The notes: generated from the letters alone by a model not told the origin. Numbered from the stretch's first letter, positions 1-5,526 are shown. The stretch: DNA of 5,526 bases from Parvularculaceae bacterium (GCA_027080545.1 JALWRV010000229.1:1-5526); one strand, 5' to 3'. A program made the numbers and translations.

Positions 1-2
1 CC

Positions 3-95
3 CATAATTTCACCCTGTTTTTGGTGAATTGGGGTCATTTGGTTGTCGGCCTTACCTTCGTAGCGGCGGTGTTGACCCTATTGAAAAAAGTTTAG
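3..95 (+). CDS. C-terminal end of an unidentified membrane protein (partial)
   Basis: Reading from base 3, the frame stays open for 30 codons and ends at TAG 93-95; the gene begins before the window. The translated tail is strongly hydrophobic, with a stretch of about 18 residues (roughly HLVVGLTFVAAVLTLL) followed by KKV and the stop. This looks like a last transmembrane helix with a short basic, probably cytoplasmic, end. Codons such as GTC, GGC, GCG and GTG fit the neighbouring genes. It lies 65 bases upstream of mtgA on the same strand, so the two could be cotranscribed. Thirty open codons at a window edge can arise by chance, so the support comes mainly from the coherent membrane-helix composition. 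The family cannot be named from so short a piece. Confidence 0.55.
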   Translation, partial: HNFTLFLVNWGHLVVGLTFVAAVLTLLKKV

Positions 96-149
96 GCTCT
101 GGCTCCCAATTCCAGCCCTGGGGGTGTGAAGGGCCTCTAGGGCTATATT

Positions 150-154
150 GGGAG
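150..154 (+). promoter_or_regulatory. Ribosome-binding site of mtgA
   Basis: GGGAG, 6 bases before ATG 161. It supports ATG 161 as the start rather than the far-upstream in-frame TTG at 29, which has no such site and would overlap the upstream reading frame. Confidence 0.55.
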
Positions 155-160
155 TGGGTC

Positions 161-970
161 ATGACCAAAAAACCCATCAAGAAAAAGCGTGGCTTGAAGC
201 GCACGGGGGCGCGACAGCAAAAGCTGCAACAGGCGCGGCGAAAAAAGCGCGCCGGAAAGAACAAAAGAAAAGCCGGGGCTGATGGTTTGGCCCTGATATC
301 ACGCATGGCAGGTTTTGTGTGGCGGGGCGGGCTTGTTTTTGTGGGCCTGTCGTTTTTTTGGGTGGTGCTTTACGGCTTTTTACCGGTCAAAAGCACCAGC
401 CTGATGGGGGTGCGCCATTTGCAAGGGGCGAGTATCGAACGCCAATGGCAGCCGCTGGAAGAAATTTCTCCCAATTTGATGCGGGCGGTCATCGCCGCTG
501 AGGACAATAAGTTTTGTTCTCACATCGGGTTTGATTTTGGGGAAATGAAAGCGGCCTTTGAGGATGCCATGGCGGGCAGCGGATGGCGCGGGGCCTCGAC
601 CATTTCTCAACAAACCGCCAAAAATGCGTTTCTTTGGCCCGGTCGCGACATTGTTCGCAAAGGGTTGGAGGCGTGGTTCACCCTGCTGGAAGAGGCGATC
701 TGGCCCAAGCGCCGGGTGATGGAGGTCTATCTCAATGTGGCCGAATGGGGACCGGGCATTTTCGGGGCCGATGCGGCCGCTCATTATTGGTTTCGCAAGC
801 CGGCAAAGGATTTAAACGCCTATGAGGCATCGCTATTGGCGGCGATTTTGCCCAACCCGCGCAAATGGTCAGCCAATCCGCCAGGGCCTTATGTGGCCAA
901 TCGCGCCGCCCATTTGCGCAAACGCATGAGCAAAGTGCGGTTGGAAGGGATGGACCAATGTCTGCGATAA
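161..970 (+). CDS. mtgA: Monofunctional biosynthetic peptidoglycan transglycosylase (GT51)
   Basis: 269 residues from ATG 161. MtgA polymerises lipid II into glycan strands on the outer face of the inner membrane and has no transpeptidase domain. Visible order: a very basic cytoplasmic tail (residues 1-42, about 19 Lys/Arg), one transmembrane anchor (about 57-75), then the GT51 domain. GT51 motif 1 is AAEDNKFCSHIGFD at 112-125, with catalytic Glu114. Motif 2 is GASTISQQTAKN at 144-155. The WPKRRVMEVYLN segment at 181-192 carries the second conserved Glu, Glu188, and is followed by EWGPGIFGADAAA and a GT51-typical ending ASLLAAILPNP (223-233). All key residues are intact, so the enzyme should be active. 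The start is chosen from the ribosome-binding site at 150-154 and because residues added by the TTG at 29 look non-coding. Length is slightly above the usual 230-250 residues because of the basic tail. The lipoprotein gene follows after 66 bases. Confidence 0.95.
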   Translation: MTKKPIKKKRGLKRTGARQQKLQQARRKKRAGKNKRKAGADGLALISRMAGFVWRGGLVFVGLSFFWVVLYGFLPVKSTSLMGVRHLQGASIERQWQPLEEISPNLMRAVIAAEDNKFCSHIGFDFGEMKAAFEDAMAGSGWRGASTISQQTAKNAFLWPGRDIVRKGLEAWFTLLEEAIWPKRRVMEVYLNVAEWGPGIFGADAAAHYWFRKPAKDLNAYEASLLAAILPNPRKWSANPPGPYVANRAAHLRKRMSKVRLEGMDQCLR

Positions 971-972
971 AG

Positions 973-1029
973 CCTCTTGCCGAGGGCGGACAAAGGGCTA
1001 TCCTGCTGGTTTGAGACCCTCGGCAAAGG
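973..1029. repeat. Inverted repeat between mtgA and the lipoprotein gene
   Basis: TTGCCGAGGG (977-986) and CCCTCGGCAA (1017-1026) are perfect 10-base inverted arms around a 30-base loop. With C976 bulged, CCT 973-975 can also pair with AGG 1027-1029, extending the stem to 13 pairs. The right arm runs into the ribosome-binding site AAAGGAGAG (1025-1033) of the lipoprotein gene. There is no T-run after either side, so a simple intrinsic terminator is unlikely. It may be an mRNA structure masking translation initiation, an mRNA stabiliser for the mtgA 3' end, or a protein-binding dyad. The pairing is seen directly; the function is inference. Confidence 0.6.
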
Positions 1030-1033
1030 AGAG
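1025..1033 (+). promoter_or_regulatory. Strong ribosome-binding site of the lipoprotein gene
   Basis: AAAGGAGAG, whose AGGAG core (1027-1031) lies 5 bases before ATG 1037 and 8 bases before ATG 1040. It is the strongest Shine-Dalgarno match in the window and fixes the start at one of these two adjacent ATGs, excluding the in-frame TTG at 977. Part of it falls in the right arm of the inverted repeat 973-1029. Confidence 0.75.
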
Positions 1034-1036
1034 ATA

Positions 1037-1510
1037 ATGATGAAGCGTGGTGGTATGATTGGGACGGCTTGTAACCATGCCGGTGAAAAGCGTCGCAAGG
1101 GGGCAGGGCTTGTTTCGCTGCGTCTCTCTCTGGCCTTGGGGCTTGTTGGGTTAGGGCTTTCCGGTTGTATTACCCCGCCTTTTCCGGGCCAATCGGGGCC
1201 GGGCAATCCGGATGTGGCTGGCCAACCCTATCCGACGGGTAGCCCCCTAGACCTTTCAGGGTGTGACCGCCTGGTGGTAATCGAGGCTAATGACACGGCG
1301 GCGGGGATTGCCAAGGAGGATGCCTATATCGAGCGCACCTATCCCGGGGCCCGCAAGGTGCGCCAAAGCCTGAAAGAGTGTGGCAGCGGCAAGGTGGATG
1401 TGGTCTCGATCCAAACCCCGGACGGGGCCATGGTTGATATTTGGTTCGATATTTCCAGCTTTTTCGGCAAGGTCAGGGGACGGGATTTGGACGATTTGCT
1501 GGACGGTTGA
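1037..1510 (+). CDS. Small predicted lipoprotein of unknown function
   Basis: 157 residues from ATG 1037 (156 from ATG 1040, which is spaced slightly better from the ribosome-binding site). The N-terminus is a lipoprotein signal peptide: a long basic n-region (1-30, with KRRKG), a hydrophobic core LSLALGLVGLGL (30-41) and a lipobox LSGC with acceptor Cys44. The residue after the Cys is Ile, not Asp, so by the Lol rule the mature protein would go to the outer membrane. A Pro/Gly-rich linker (46-70) leads to a compact domain (about 72-157). This domain contains Cys76 and Cys115, which could form a periplasmic disulfide. It has beta-like stretches LVVIEA (79-84), VDVVSIQTP (120-128) and MVDIWFDIS (132-140), and a helical charged stretch between them. 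I do not recognise the family and assign no function. Its place between mtgA and glyS on the same strand suggests a possible envelope role, but that is only context. Confidence 0.85.
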   Translation: MMKRGGMIGTACNHAGEKRRKGAGLVSLRLSLALGLVGLGLSGCITPPFPGQSGPGNPDVAGQPYPTGSPLDLSGCDRLVVIEANDTAAGIAKEDAYIERTYPGARKVRQSLKECGSGKVDVVSIQTPDGAMVDIWFDISSFFGKVRGRDLDDLLDG

Positions 1511-1556
1511 GGGAGGGTTGGCGCCTGCGCTCTCCCGCACTGCAATATTCGTTGCA
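1511..1556. repeat. Two small hairpins between the lipoprotein gene and glyS
   Basis: Immediately after the TGA of the lipoprotein gene, 1511-1518 (GGGAGGGT) can pair with 1529-1536 (GCTCTCCC) as an 8-pair stem containing two G-T pairs, with a 10-base loop. A second hairpin follows: TGCAA 1541-1545 with TTGCA 1552-1556 and a 6-base loop. Neither is followed by a T-run, so a classical terminator is not supported. They may protect the upstream mRNA end or be chance. The rest of the 1511-1589 gap holds only the glyS ribosome-binding site, AGAAGG at 1576-1581. Confidence 0.35.
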
Positions 1557-1589
1557 AGAGGGGCCGTTGGGGCTTAGAAGGTCGCCTCA

Positions 1590-3884
1590 ATGTCTGAGCT
1601 TTTATTGGAAATTTTTAGTGAGGAAATCCCAGCCCGCATGCAGGACAAGGCTGCGGGGGATTTGCTGCGTTTGGTGCAAGAAGGGCTGATCGAGGCGGGC
1701 TATGCCCCCACCGGGTCCAAAGCTTTCGCCACCCCGCGACGGCTTTCACTGGTTATTACTGGCCTCACAGCGGCCCAAAAGGACCGGGTGGAGGAGCGCA
1801 AAGGACCTAAAGTTGGCGCGCCAGACAAGGCAATTGCCGGCTTTTTGAAGTCTGCGGGGCTTTCCTCGGTGGACGAAGCGGTGATTGAGGAAGGCCCGAA
1901 GGGGGCCTTTTATGTGGTCCGGCGCGAGATTAAAGGCCGCCCGACCTCTGAAATCATTGCCGAGATTGTCACTGGCACTATTCAAAAATTTCCCTGGCCC
2001 AAAGCCATGCGCTGGGGGGCGGGGGCTTTGCGCTGGGTGCGGCCCTTGCATTCCATCCTGTGCTGCTTTGATGGCGAGGTGGTGGATTTTGAGATCGCCG
2101 GGGTGAAATCGGGGGACATTACCTATGGCCATCGCTTCATGGCGGGGGATGCCATTCAGGCACGCTCTTTTGAAAATTATGTGGCCAAGCTCGCCCATGG
2201 TAAGGTGATGCTCGATGGGGCCCAGCGGCGGGAGCATATTTTGGGGGAAGCCAAGGCCCTGTGTCAGGTGCAAGGGTTGGAATTGGTGGAAGATGAGGGG
2301 CTTTTGCGCGAGGTGGCGGGGTTGGCCGAATGGCCAGTGCCATTGATGGGCCGGTTTGATGAAAAGTTTTTGCAATTGCCTGACGAAGTGTTGATTGCGT
2401 CCATGCGCGGCCATCAGAAATATTTTTCCGTGCGTGATCCCAAAACCGAGCGTCTTGCCAATCGCTTCATTGTGGTGGCGAATATGGAAGCCCCCGATGG
2501 CGGTGCGGCCATGGGGGTGGGCTATGAGCGGGTGTTGACCGCGCGGCTATCCGATGGCTGGTTTTTATACAACCAAGATTTGAAAACGCCATTGGAGGAA
2601 CATGCCAAGAAGCTGTATGATGTGACTTTCTTTGAAGGCCTTGGCTCTATTGGCGACAAGGTTGAACGCCTTGCTGCCTTGGCTCGCGAGATTGCACCCA
2701 AGGTTGGGGCGGACCCTGACAAAGCCGAAAAGGCCGCGCGCCTTGCCAAGGCTGATTTGGTGACGGCCATGGTGGGGGAATTTCCTGAATTACAGGGGCT
2801 GATGGGTTGGTATTATGTGCAGGCGCAGAAGATCAAGTCAGACCCTTCGAGGGCGACTACGTCGCCACCTCAGGGTGAGCCTGCCTTTAGCAAAAGTGAT
2901 TGGCAGGAAATAGCTGATGCCATTCGTGACCATTACAAACCTGCCGGGCAGGGCGATGACGTGCCCACCGCGCCGATAAGCGTAGCCGTGGCTCTAGCCG
3001 ACAAGATTGATACGCTTGTGGCCTTCTGGTCGATTGGTGAAAAGCCGACCGGCTCGAAAGATCCGTTTGCTCTACGCCGTGCGGCGCTTGGGGTGATACA
3101 GATTTTGTTAAATTCCTCATTAAGAATTCCTGTGAGTGAGTTTACAGTGAAGTTGCTTCCAATATTGATCGCCAAGGAGGAAATTTCGAGAAAGAGGAGA
3201 GAGCTTGAGCTTCGTGAGGAACTGGTGGGGGTTAACCCCAGCCTTAGAGGTGAAATGACTAATGCTGTCGAAACTTTCTTCAGAGACTCGTTTCCAAACG
3301 AAGGAAAACGAGTTGCAGATGAGAGTATTGATTTTGCATGGAATCTAACAGTTGACTTGACAGCCTTCTTCCATGACCGTTTAAAAGTCTATTTGCGGGA
3401 TAAGGGCTATAAGCAATCGCATGTGGATGCGGTGCGGGTGCGTGTTGATGGCATGTTGGAAGATGATCTTGTTCTCATTGTTAAAAAGCTTGAAGCCTTG
3501 TCTGAAACCTTAGGTGGCGAAGAGGGGGCTAATCTGCTTGCGGCCTATAAGCGCGCTGGGAATATTGTCAAAGCCGAAGCGAAAAAAGATAAAACCCCTA
3601 TCAGTGAAACAGTGGAGCCGGGCTTGTTGAAAGAGCCAGCCGAAAAGGCTTTGTTTGAGGCTGTGGGGGAAATGGAAAAAATTGCCGAACCGGCTTTGAA
3701 GGCGGAACAGTTTTCCAAAGCCATGGAAGCCATGGCGCGGTTGCGCGGGCCGTTGGATGCGTTTTTTGAAAAAGTTACAGTCAATGATGATGATGCGGCG
3801 TTGCGGGCCAATCGGCTGGCGCTGTTGTGCATGATCATTGCCACATGCAATCGGGTCGCCGATCTATCAAAAATAGAAGGGTAA
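1590..3884 (+). CDS. glyS: Glycyl-tRNA synthetase beta subunit
   Basis: 764 residues from ATG 1590, with AGAAGG (1576-1581) 8 bases upstream. With the alpha subunit GlyQ it forms the bacterial alpha2beta2 enzyme that charges tRNA-Gly; the beta subunit supplies tRNA recognition. Family landmarks appear in order: LLLEIFSEEIPARM (4-17), FATPRRLSLVI (46-56), RWGAGALRWVRPLHSI (141-156), YGHRFM (179-184), EWPVPLMGRFDEKFL (247-261), SMRGHQKYFSV (271-281), YERVLTARLSDGWF (312-325), KADLVTAMVGEFPELQGLMG (387-406), PTGSKDPFALRRAALGV (486-502), and a C-terminal DALR-like anticodon-binding part with LDAFFEKVTVNDDD (722-735) and NRLALL (741-746). It is longer than E. coli GlyS (689 residues) because of an insert of about 23 residues at about 411-436, carrying a palindromic repeat, and a long variable segment at about 515-588 encoded by AT-rich DNA. 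No stop or frameshift is seen, and conserved blocks continue after both, so the protein should be functional. glyQ is not in the window. ppdK starts 4 bases downstream. Confidence 0.97.
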   Translation: MSELLLEIFSEEIPARMQDKAAGDLLRLVQEGLIEAGYAPTGSKAFATPRRLSLVITGLTAAQKDRVEERKGPKVGAPDKAIAGFLKSAGLSSVDEAVIEEGPKGAFYVVRREIKGRPTSEIIAEIVTGTIQKFPWPKAMRWGAGALRWVRPLHSILCCFDGEVVDFEIAGVKSGDITYGHRFMAGDAIQARSFENYVAKLAHGKVMLDGAQRREHILGEAKALCQVQGLELVEDEGLLREVAGLAEWPVPLMGRFDEKFLQLPDEVLIASMRGHQKYFSVRDPKTERLANRFIVVANMEAPDGGAAMGVGYERVLTARLSDGWFLYNQDLKTPLEEHAKKLYDVTFFEGLGSIGDKVERLAALAREIAPKVGADPDKAEKAARLAKADLVTAMVGEFPELQGLMGWYYVQAQKIKSDPSRATTSPPQGEPAFSKSDWQEIADAIRDHYKPAGQGDDVPTAPISVAVALADKIDTLVAFWSIGEKPTGSKDPFALRRAALGVIQILLNSSLRIPVSEFTVKLLPILIAKEEISRKRRELELREELVGVNPSLRGEMTNAVETFFRDSFPNEGKRVADESIDFAWNLTVDLTAFFHDRLKVYLRDKGYKQSHVDAVRVRVDGMLEDDLVLIVKKLEALSETLGGEEGANLLAAYKRAGNIVKAEAKKDKTPISETVEPGLLKEPAEKALFEAVGEMEKIAEPALKAEQFSKAMEAMARLRGPLDAFFEKVTVNDDDAALRANRLALLCMIIATCNRVADLSKIEG
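2842..2876. repeat. REP-like palindromic element inside glyS
   Basis: Imperfect palindrome with a 14-pair stem and 3-base loop. ACCCT (2842-2846) pairs with AGGGT (2872-2876), GAGG (2849-2852) with CCTC (2868-2871), and GCGAC (2853-2857) with GTCGC (2861-2865). The loop is TAC (2858-2860); TC (2847-2848) and CA (2866-2867) are bulged. The CCTTCGAG left arm and CTCAGGGTGAG right arm match, as I recall it, the pattern of short dispersed palindromes common in alphaproteobacterial genomes (CCTTCGAG ... CTCAGGATGAGG type). It is translated in frame as roughly DPSRATTSPPQGE (residues 418-430 of GlyS), a low-complexity stretch absent from the corresponding place in E. coli GlyS. It is the only copy I saw in the window. 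The palindrome is seen directly; membership of a dispersed family is inference. Confidence 0.8.
3121..3360 (+). other. AT-rich, codon-atypical segment within glyS
   Basis: By hand count about 43% GC (103 of 240), against roughly 55-60% in neighbouring parts of glyS. It uses codons rare elsewhere in the window, such as AGA/AGG for Arg around 3187-3201, and ATA and CTA. It encodes about residues 511-590, between the conserved ALRRAALGVIQILL block and the FFHDRLKVYLRDKGY block, a place where E. coli GlyS has only about 23 residues. The reading frame is intact throughout. It could be an old insertion, a recombined patch, or a fast-evolving linker under weak codon selection. Confidence 0.55.
3877..3881 (+). 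promoter_or_regulatory. Ribosome-binding site of ppdK
   Basis: AAGGG at the very end of glyS, 7 bases before ATG 3889. It lies within the last glyS codons, so ppdK translation is probably coupled to glyS. It favours ATG 3889 over the in-frame ATG 3904, which is 22 bases away from it. Confidence 0.6.
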
Positions 3885-3888
3885 GAGC

Positions 3889-5526
3889 ATGGGTGAAGCG
3901 GGTATGAATCGTTGGGTCTATGGGTTTGGCGATGGCGGTGCCGATGGCGATAGCGCCATGCGCAATCTTCTCGGCGGCAAGGGGGCCAATCTTGCGGAAA
4001 TGGCGTCTCTCGGCCTGCCCGTGCCGCCGGGCTTTACCATCACCACGGAAGTTTGCACCTTGTTTTATGCCAATGGGGCAAAATTACCCGACGGTCTGGA
4101 CGCGCAAGTGGCAAAGGCCATGGGGCGGGTGGAAAAAATTGTCGATAAAAAATTTGGCGATGTGAACAATCCGCTGCTGGTATCTGTGCGTTCCGGGGCG
4201 CGCGCCTCTATGCCGGGCATGATGGATACGGTGCTCAATCTTGGCCTGAATGATGAAACCGTGCGCGGCCTGGCGACGCTTTCCGGTGATGAGCGCTTTG
4301 CTTGGGATAGCTATCGTCGCTTTATTCAAATGTATTCCGATGTGGTGTTGGGGGTTGACCACCATCATTTTGAAGAAGCGCTGGATATTTTCAAAGAGCG
4401 CCATGATTATTTTCTCGATACGGATCTTTCGGCGGAAGATTGGCAGCAGATTGTTAGCGACTATAAGAAAATTGTCGAAAAAACATTGGAAAAACCGTTT
4501 CCGCAAAATGTTGATGATCAGCTTTGGGGGGCGATCAATGCGGTGTTTTCTTCCTGGCGTAATGATCGTGCGGATACTTATCGTCGCCTGCATCATATTC
4601 CGGAGAGTTGGGGCACGGCGGTGAATGTGCAGGCCATGGTGTTTGGCAATATGGGTAACAGCTCGGCCACCGGCGTGGCGTTTACCCGTGACCCGTCCAA
4701 TGGTGAAAAAATCTGGTATGGGGAATTTCTTATCAATGCCCAAGGGGAAGATGTGGTGGCCGGTATTCGCACGCCGCAACCGCTGACCAAAGCCAAGCGT
4801 GAAGAGATGGGCGAGACGGAGCCGTCTTTAGAAGAGGCCATGCCCGAAGCCTATAGTCAGCTTGTGGCGATTTTTCAAAAGCTGGAAAATCATTATCGGG
4901 ATATGCAGGATATTGAGTTCACCATTCAGCAAGACCGTTTGTGGATGTTGCAAACCCGCAATGGCAAACGCACCGCCAAGGCGGCTTTGAAAATTGCTGT
5001 TGATATGTGTGCCGAAGGGTTGATTAGCGAAGATGAAGCCGTGTTGCGGGTTGATCCGGCTTCGTTGGATCAATTGCTTCATCCCTCGCTGGATCCGGAT
5101 GCACCGCGAGACCTGTTGACCAATGGCTTGCCGGCATCGCCCGGGGCCGCCAGCGGGGAGGTAGTGTTTGATAGTGATGAGGCGGAGCGCCTAGCCAAGG
5201 AAGGCCATAAGGTTATTTTGGTGCGGGTGGAAACCAGCCCGGAAGATATTCATGGTATGCATGCGGCCCAAGGCATTGTCACCGCCAGAGGGGGCATGAC
5301 CTCTCACGCGGCTGTGGTGGCTCGGGGCATGGGGCGGCCTTGCGTGTGCGGGGCTGGGGATATTCGCATTGAAAAAGATGGCTCGGCTTTGACCATTGGC
5401 GGGCGGCGGATTGCCAAGGGCGAGATTATCACCATTGATGGGGCCAAGGGGGCTGTCTATGCGGGGGCGGTGAAAACGGTGGAACCTGAGCTTTCCGGCG
5501 ATTTTGCCAAGCTGATGCAATGGGCC
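3889..5526 (+). CDS. ppdK: Pyruvate phosphate dikinase, N-terminal 546 residues (cut by window edge)
   Basis: PPDK reversibly converts pyruvate, ATP and phosphate to PEP, AMP and diphosphate. The frame is open without a stop to the last base. Family enzymes are about 880-900 residues, so about 60% is present. The nucleotide-binding (ATP-grasp) part spans about 8-360: WVYGFGDG (9-16), GGKGANLAEM (29-38), LPVPPGFTITTEVC (43-56), SVRSGARASMPGMMDT (99-114, with Arg101), GVAFTRDP (262-269), and DIEFTIQ plus MLQTRNGKR (341-361), whose Glu343 and Gln355 are the expected nucleotide/metal ligands. The swivelling phosphohistidine domain spans about 405-530 with GGMTSHAAVVARG (468-480): His473 is the phosphorylated catalytic residue, and Thr471 matches the threonine targeted by the PDRP regulator. 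The C-terminal PEP/pyruvate barrel lies outside the window. Start: ATG 3889 has the better ribosome-binding site, but many homologues begin at the residue equivalent to ATG 3904 (MNRWVY). It follows glyS by 4 bases. Confidence 0.97.
   Translation, partial: MGEAGMNRWVYGFGDGGADGDSAMRNLLGGKGANLAEMASLGLPVPPGFTITTEVCTLFYANGAKLPDGLDAQVAKAMGRVEKIVDKKFGDVNNPLLVSVRSGARASMPGMMDTVLNLGLNDETVRGLATLSGDERFAWDSYRRFIQMYSDVVLGVDHHHFEEALDIFKERHDYFLDTDLSAEDWQQIVSDYKKIVEKTLEKPFPQNVDDQLWGAINAVFSSWRNDRADTYRRLHHIPESWGTAVNVQAMVFGNMGNSSATGVAFTRDPSNGEKIWYGEFLINAQGEDVVAGIRTPQPLTKAKREEMGETEPSLEEAMPEAYSQLVAIFQKLENHYRDMQDIEFTIQQDRLWMLQTRNGKRTAKAALKIAVDMCAEGLISEDEAVLRVDPASLDQLLHPSLDPDAPRDLLTNGLPASPGAASGEVVFDSDEAERLAKEGHKVILVRVETSPEDIHGMHAAQGIVTARGGMTSHAAVVARGMGRPCVCGAGDIRIEKDGSALTIGGRRIAKGEIITIDGAKGAVYAGAVKTVEPELSGDFAKLMQWA

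Noticed and set aside
29..160. Upstream extension of mtgA from TTG 29 (44 extra residues)
   Set aside because: No ribosome-binding site, low-complexity Gly/Ser/Trp-rich translation unlike MtgA, overlap with the probable upstream gene end, and a better ATG with GGGAG at 161.
96..160. Possible promoter or terminator in the gap before mtgA
   Set aside because: Only short, weak inverted pieces (for example GGCT/AGCC) and no convincing -35/-10 pair.
380..784. 134-codon open frame on the minus strand opposite mtgA
   Set aside because: It lies opposite the conserved GT51 motifs; shadow frame.
977..1004. Promoter-like pair TTGCCG (977-982) and TATCCT (999-1004), 16-base spacing
   Set aside because: Only 4 of 6 matches in each box, and the -35-like part coincides with the inverted-repeat arm; too weak to call.
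977..1036. Upstream extension of the lipoprotein from TTG 977
   Set aside because: It would place the strong ribosome-binding site inside the gene and 20 residues before the signal peptide; the TTG lies in the inverted-repeat arm.
1746..2414. 222-codon open frame on the minus strand opposite glyS
   Set aside because: The + strand frame is a clear GlyS; the antisense translation is His/Pro-rich with no family features, a typical shadow in GC-biased coding DNA.
3228..3239. Perfect 12-base palindrome GGGGTTAACCCC within glyS
   Set aside because: About one such palindrome is expected by chance in a window of this length; no other supporting signal.
4084..4779. 231-codon open frame on the minus strand opposite ppdK
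   Set aside because: It lies fully within well-conserved PPDK coding sequence; the translation is rich in Ile, His and Arg without recognisable motifs.

Overview
The window looks like a piece of an alphaproteobacterial chromosome of moderate GC content. The evidence is the tight glyS–ppdK gene pair, the two-subunit (alpha2beta2) type of glycyl-tRNA synthetase, a monofunctional peptidoglycan transglycosylase, and a palindromic repeat inside glyS of a type common in Alphaproteobacteria. Genus cannot be decided from the sequence. All supported genes lie on the + strand, closely spaced, so they may be cotranscribed in part; I saw no convincing promoter or intrinsic terminator.

Layout. Bases 1-95 appear to hold the last 30 codons of a membrane protein that begins upstream. 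mtgA (161-970) encodes a membrane-anchored GT51 glycosyltransferase that polymerises lipid II, with an unusually basic N-terminal tail. After a 66-base gap containing a long-looped inverted repeat that touches the ribosome-binding site comes a small predicted lipoprotein of unknown function (1037-1510). A 79-base gap with two small hairpins leads to glyS (1590-3884), the beta subunit of glycyl-tRNA synthetase. Four bases later ppdK (pyruvate phosphate dikinase) begins and runs off the right edge, so only about the first 60% of it is present.

The genes combine cell-envelope functions (mtgA, lipoprotein, probably the upstream membrane protein) with translation (glyS) and central carbon metabolism at the PEP/pyruvate node (ppdK). 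I infer no single pathway; glyS next to ppdK is a recurring alphaproteobacterial order.

The most interesting feature is inside glyS: an approximately 35-40 base imperfect palindrome at 2842-2876, read in frame as a proline/serine/threonine-rich insert at a place where other GlyS proteins are much shorter. It resembles palindromic repeats dispersed through alphaproteobacterial genomes, and the situation recalls the in-frame palindromic elements of Rickettsia genes. A second, AT-rich stretch with atypical codons (about 3121-3360) adds a further family-variable insertion to the same protein. I found no mobile element with a transposase, no CRISPR array, no RNA gene and no defence or otherwise exotic system.
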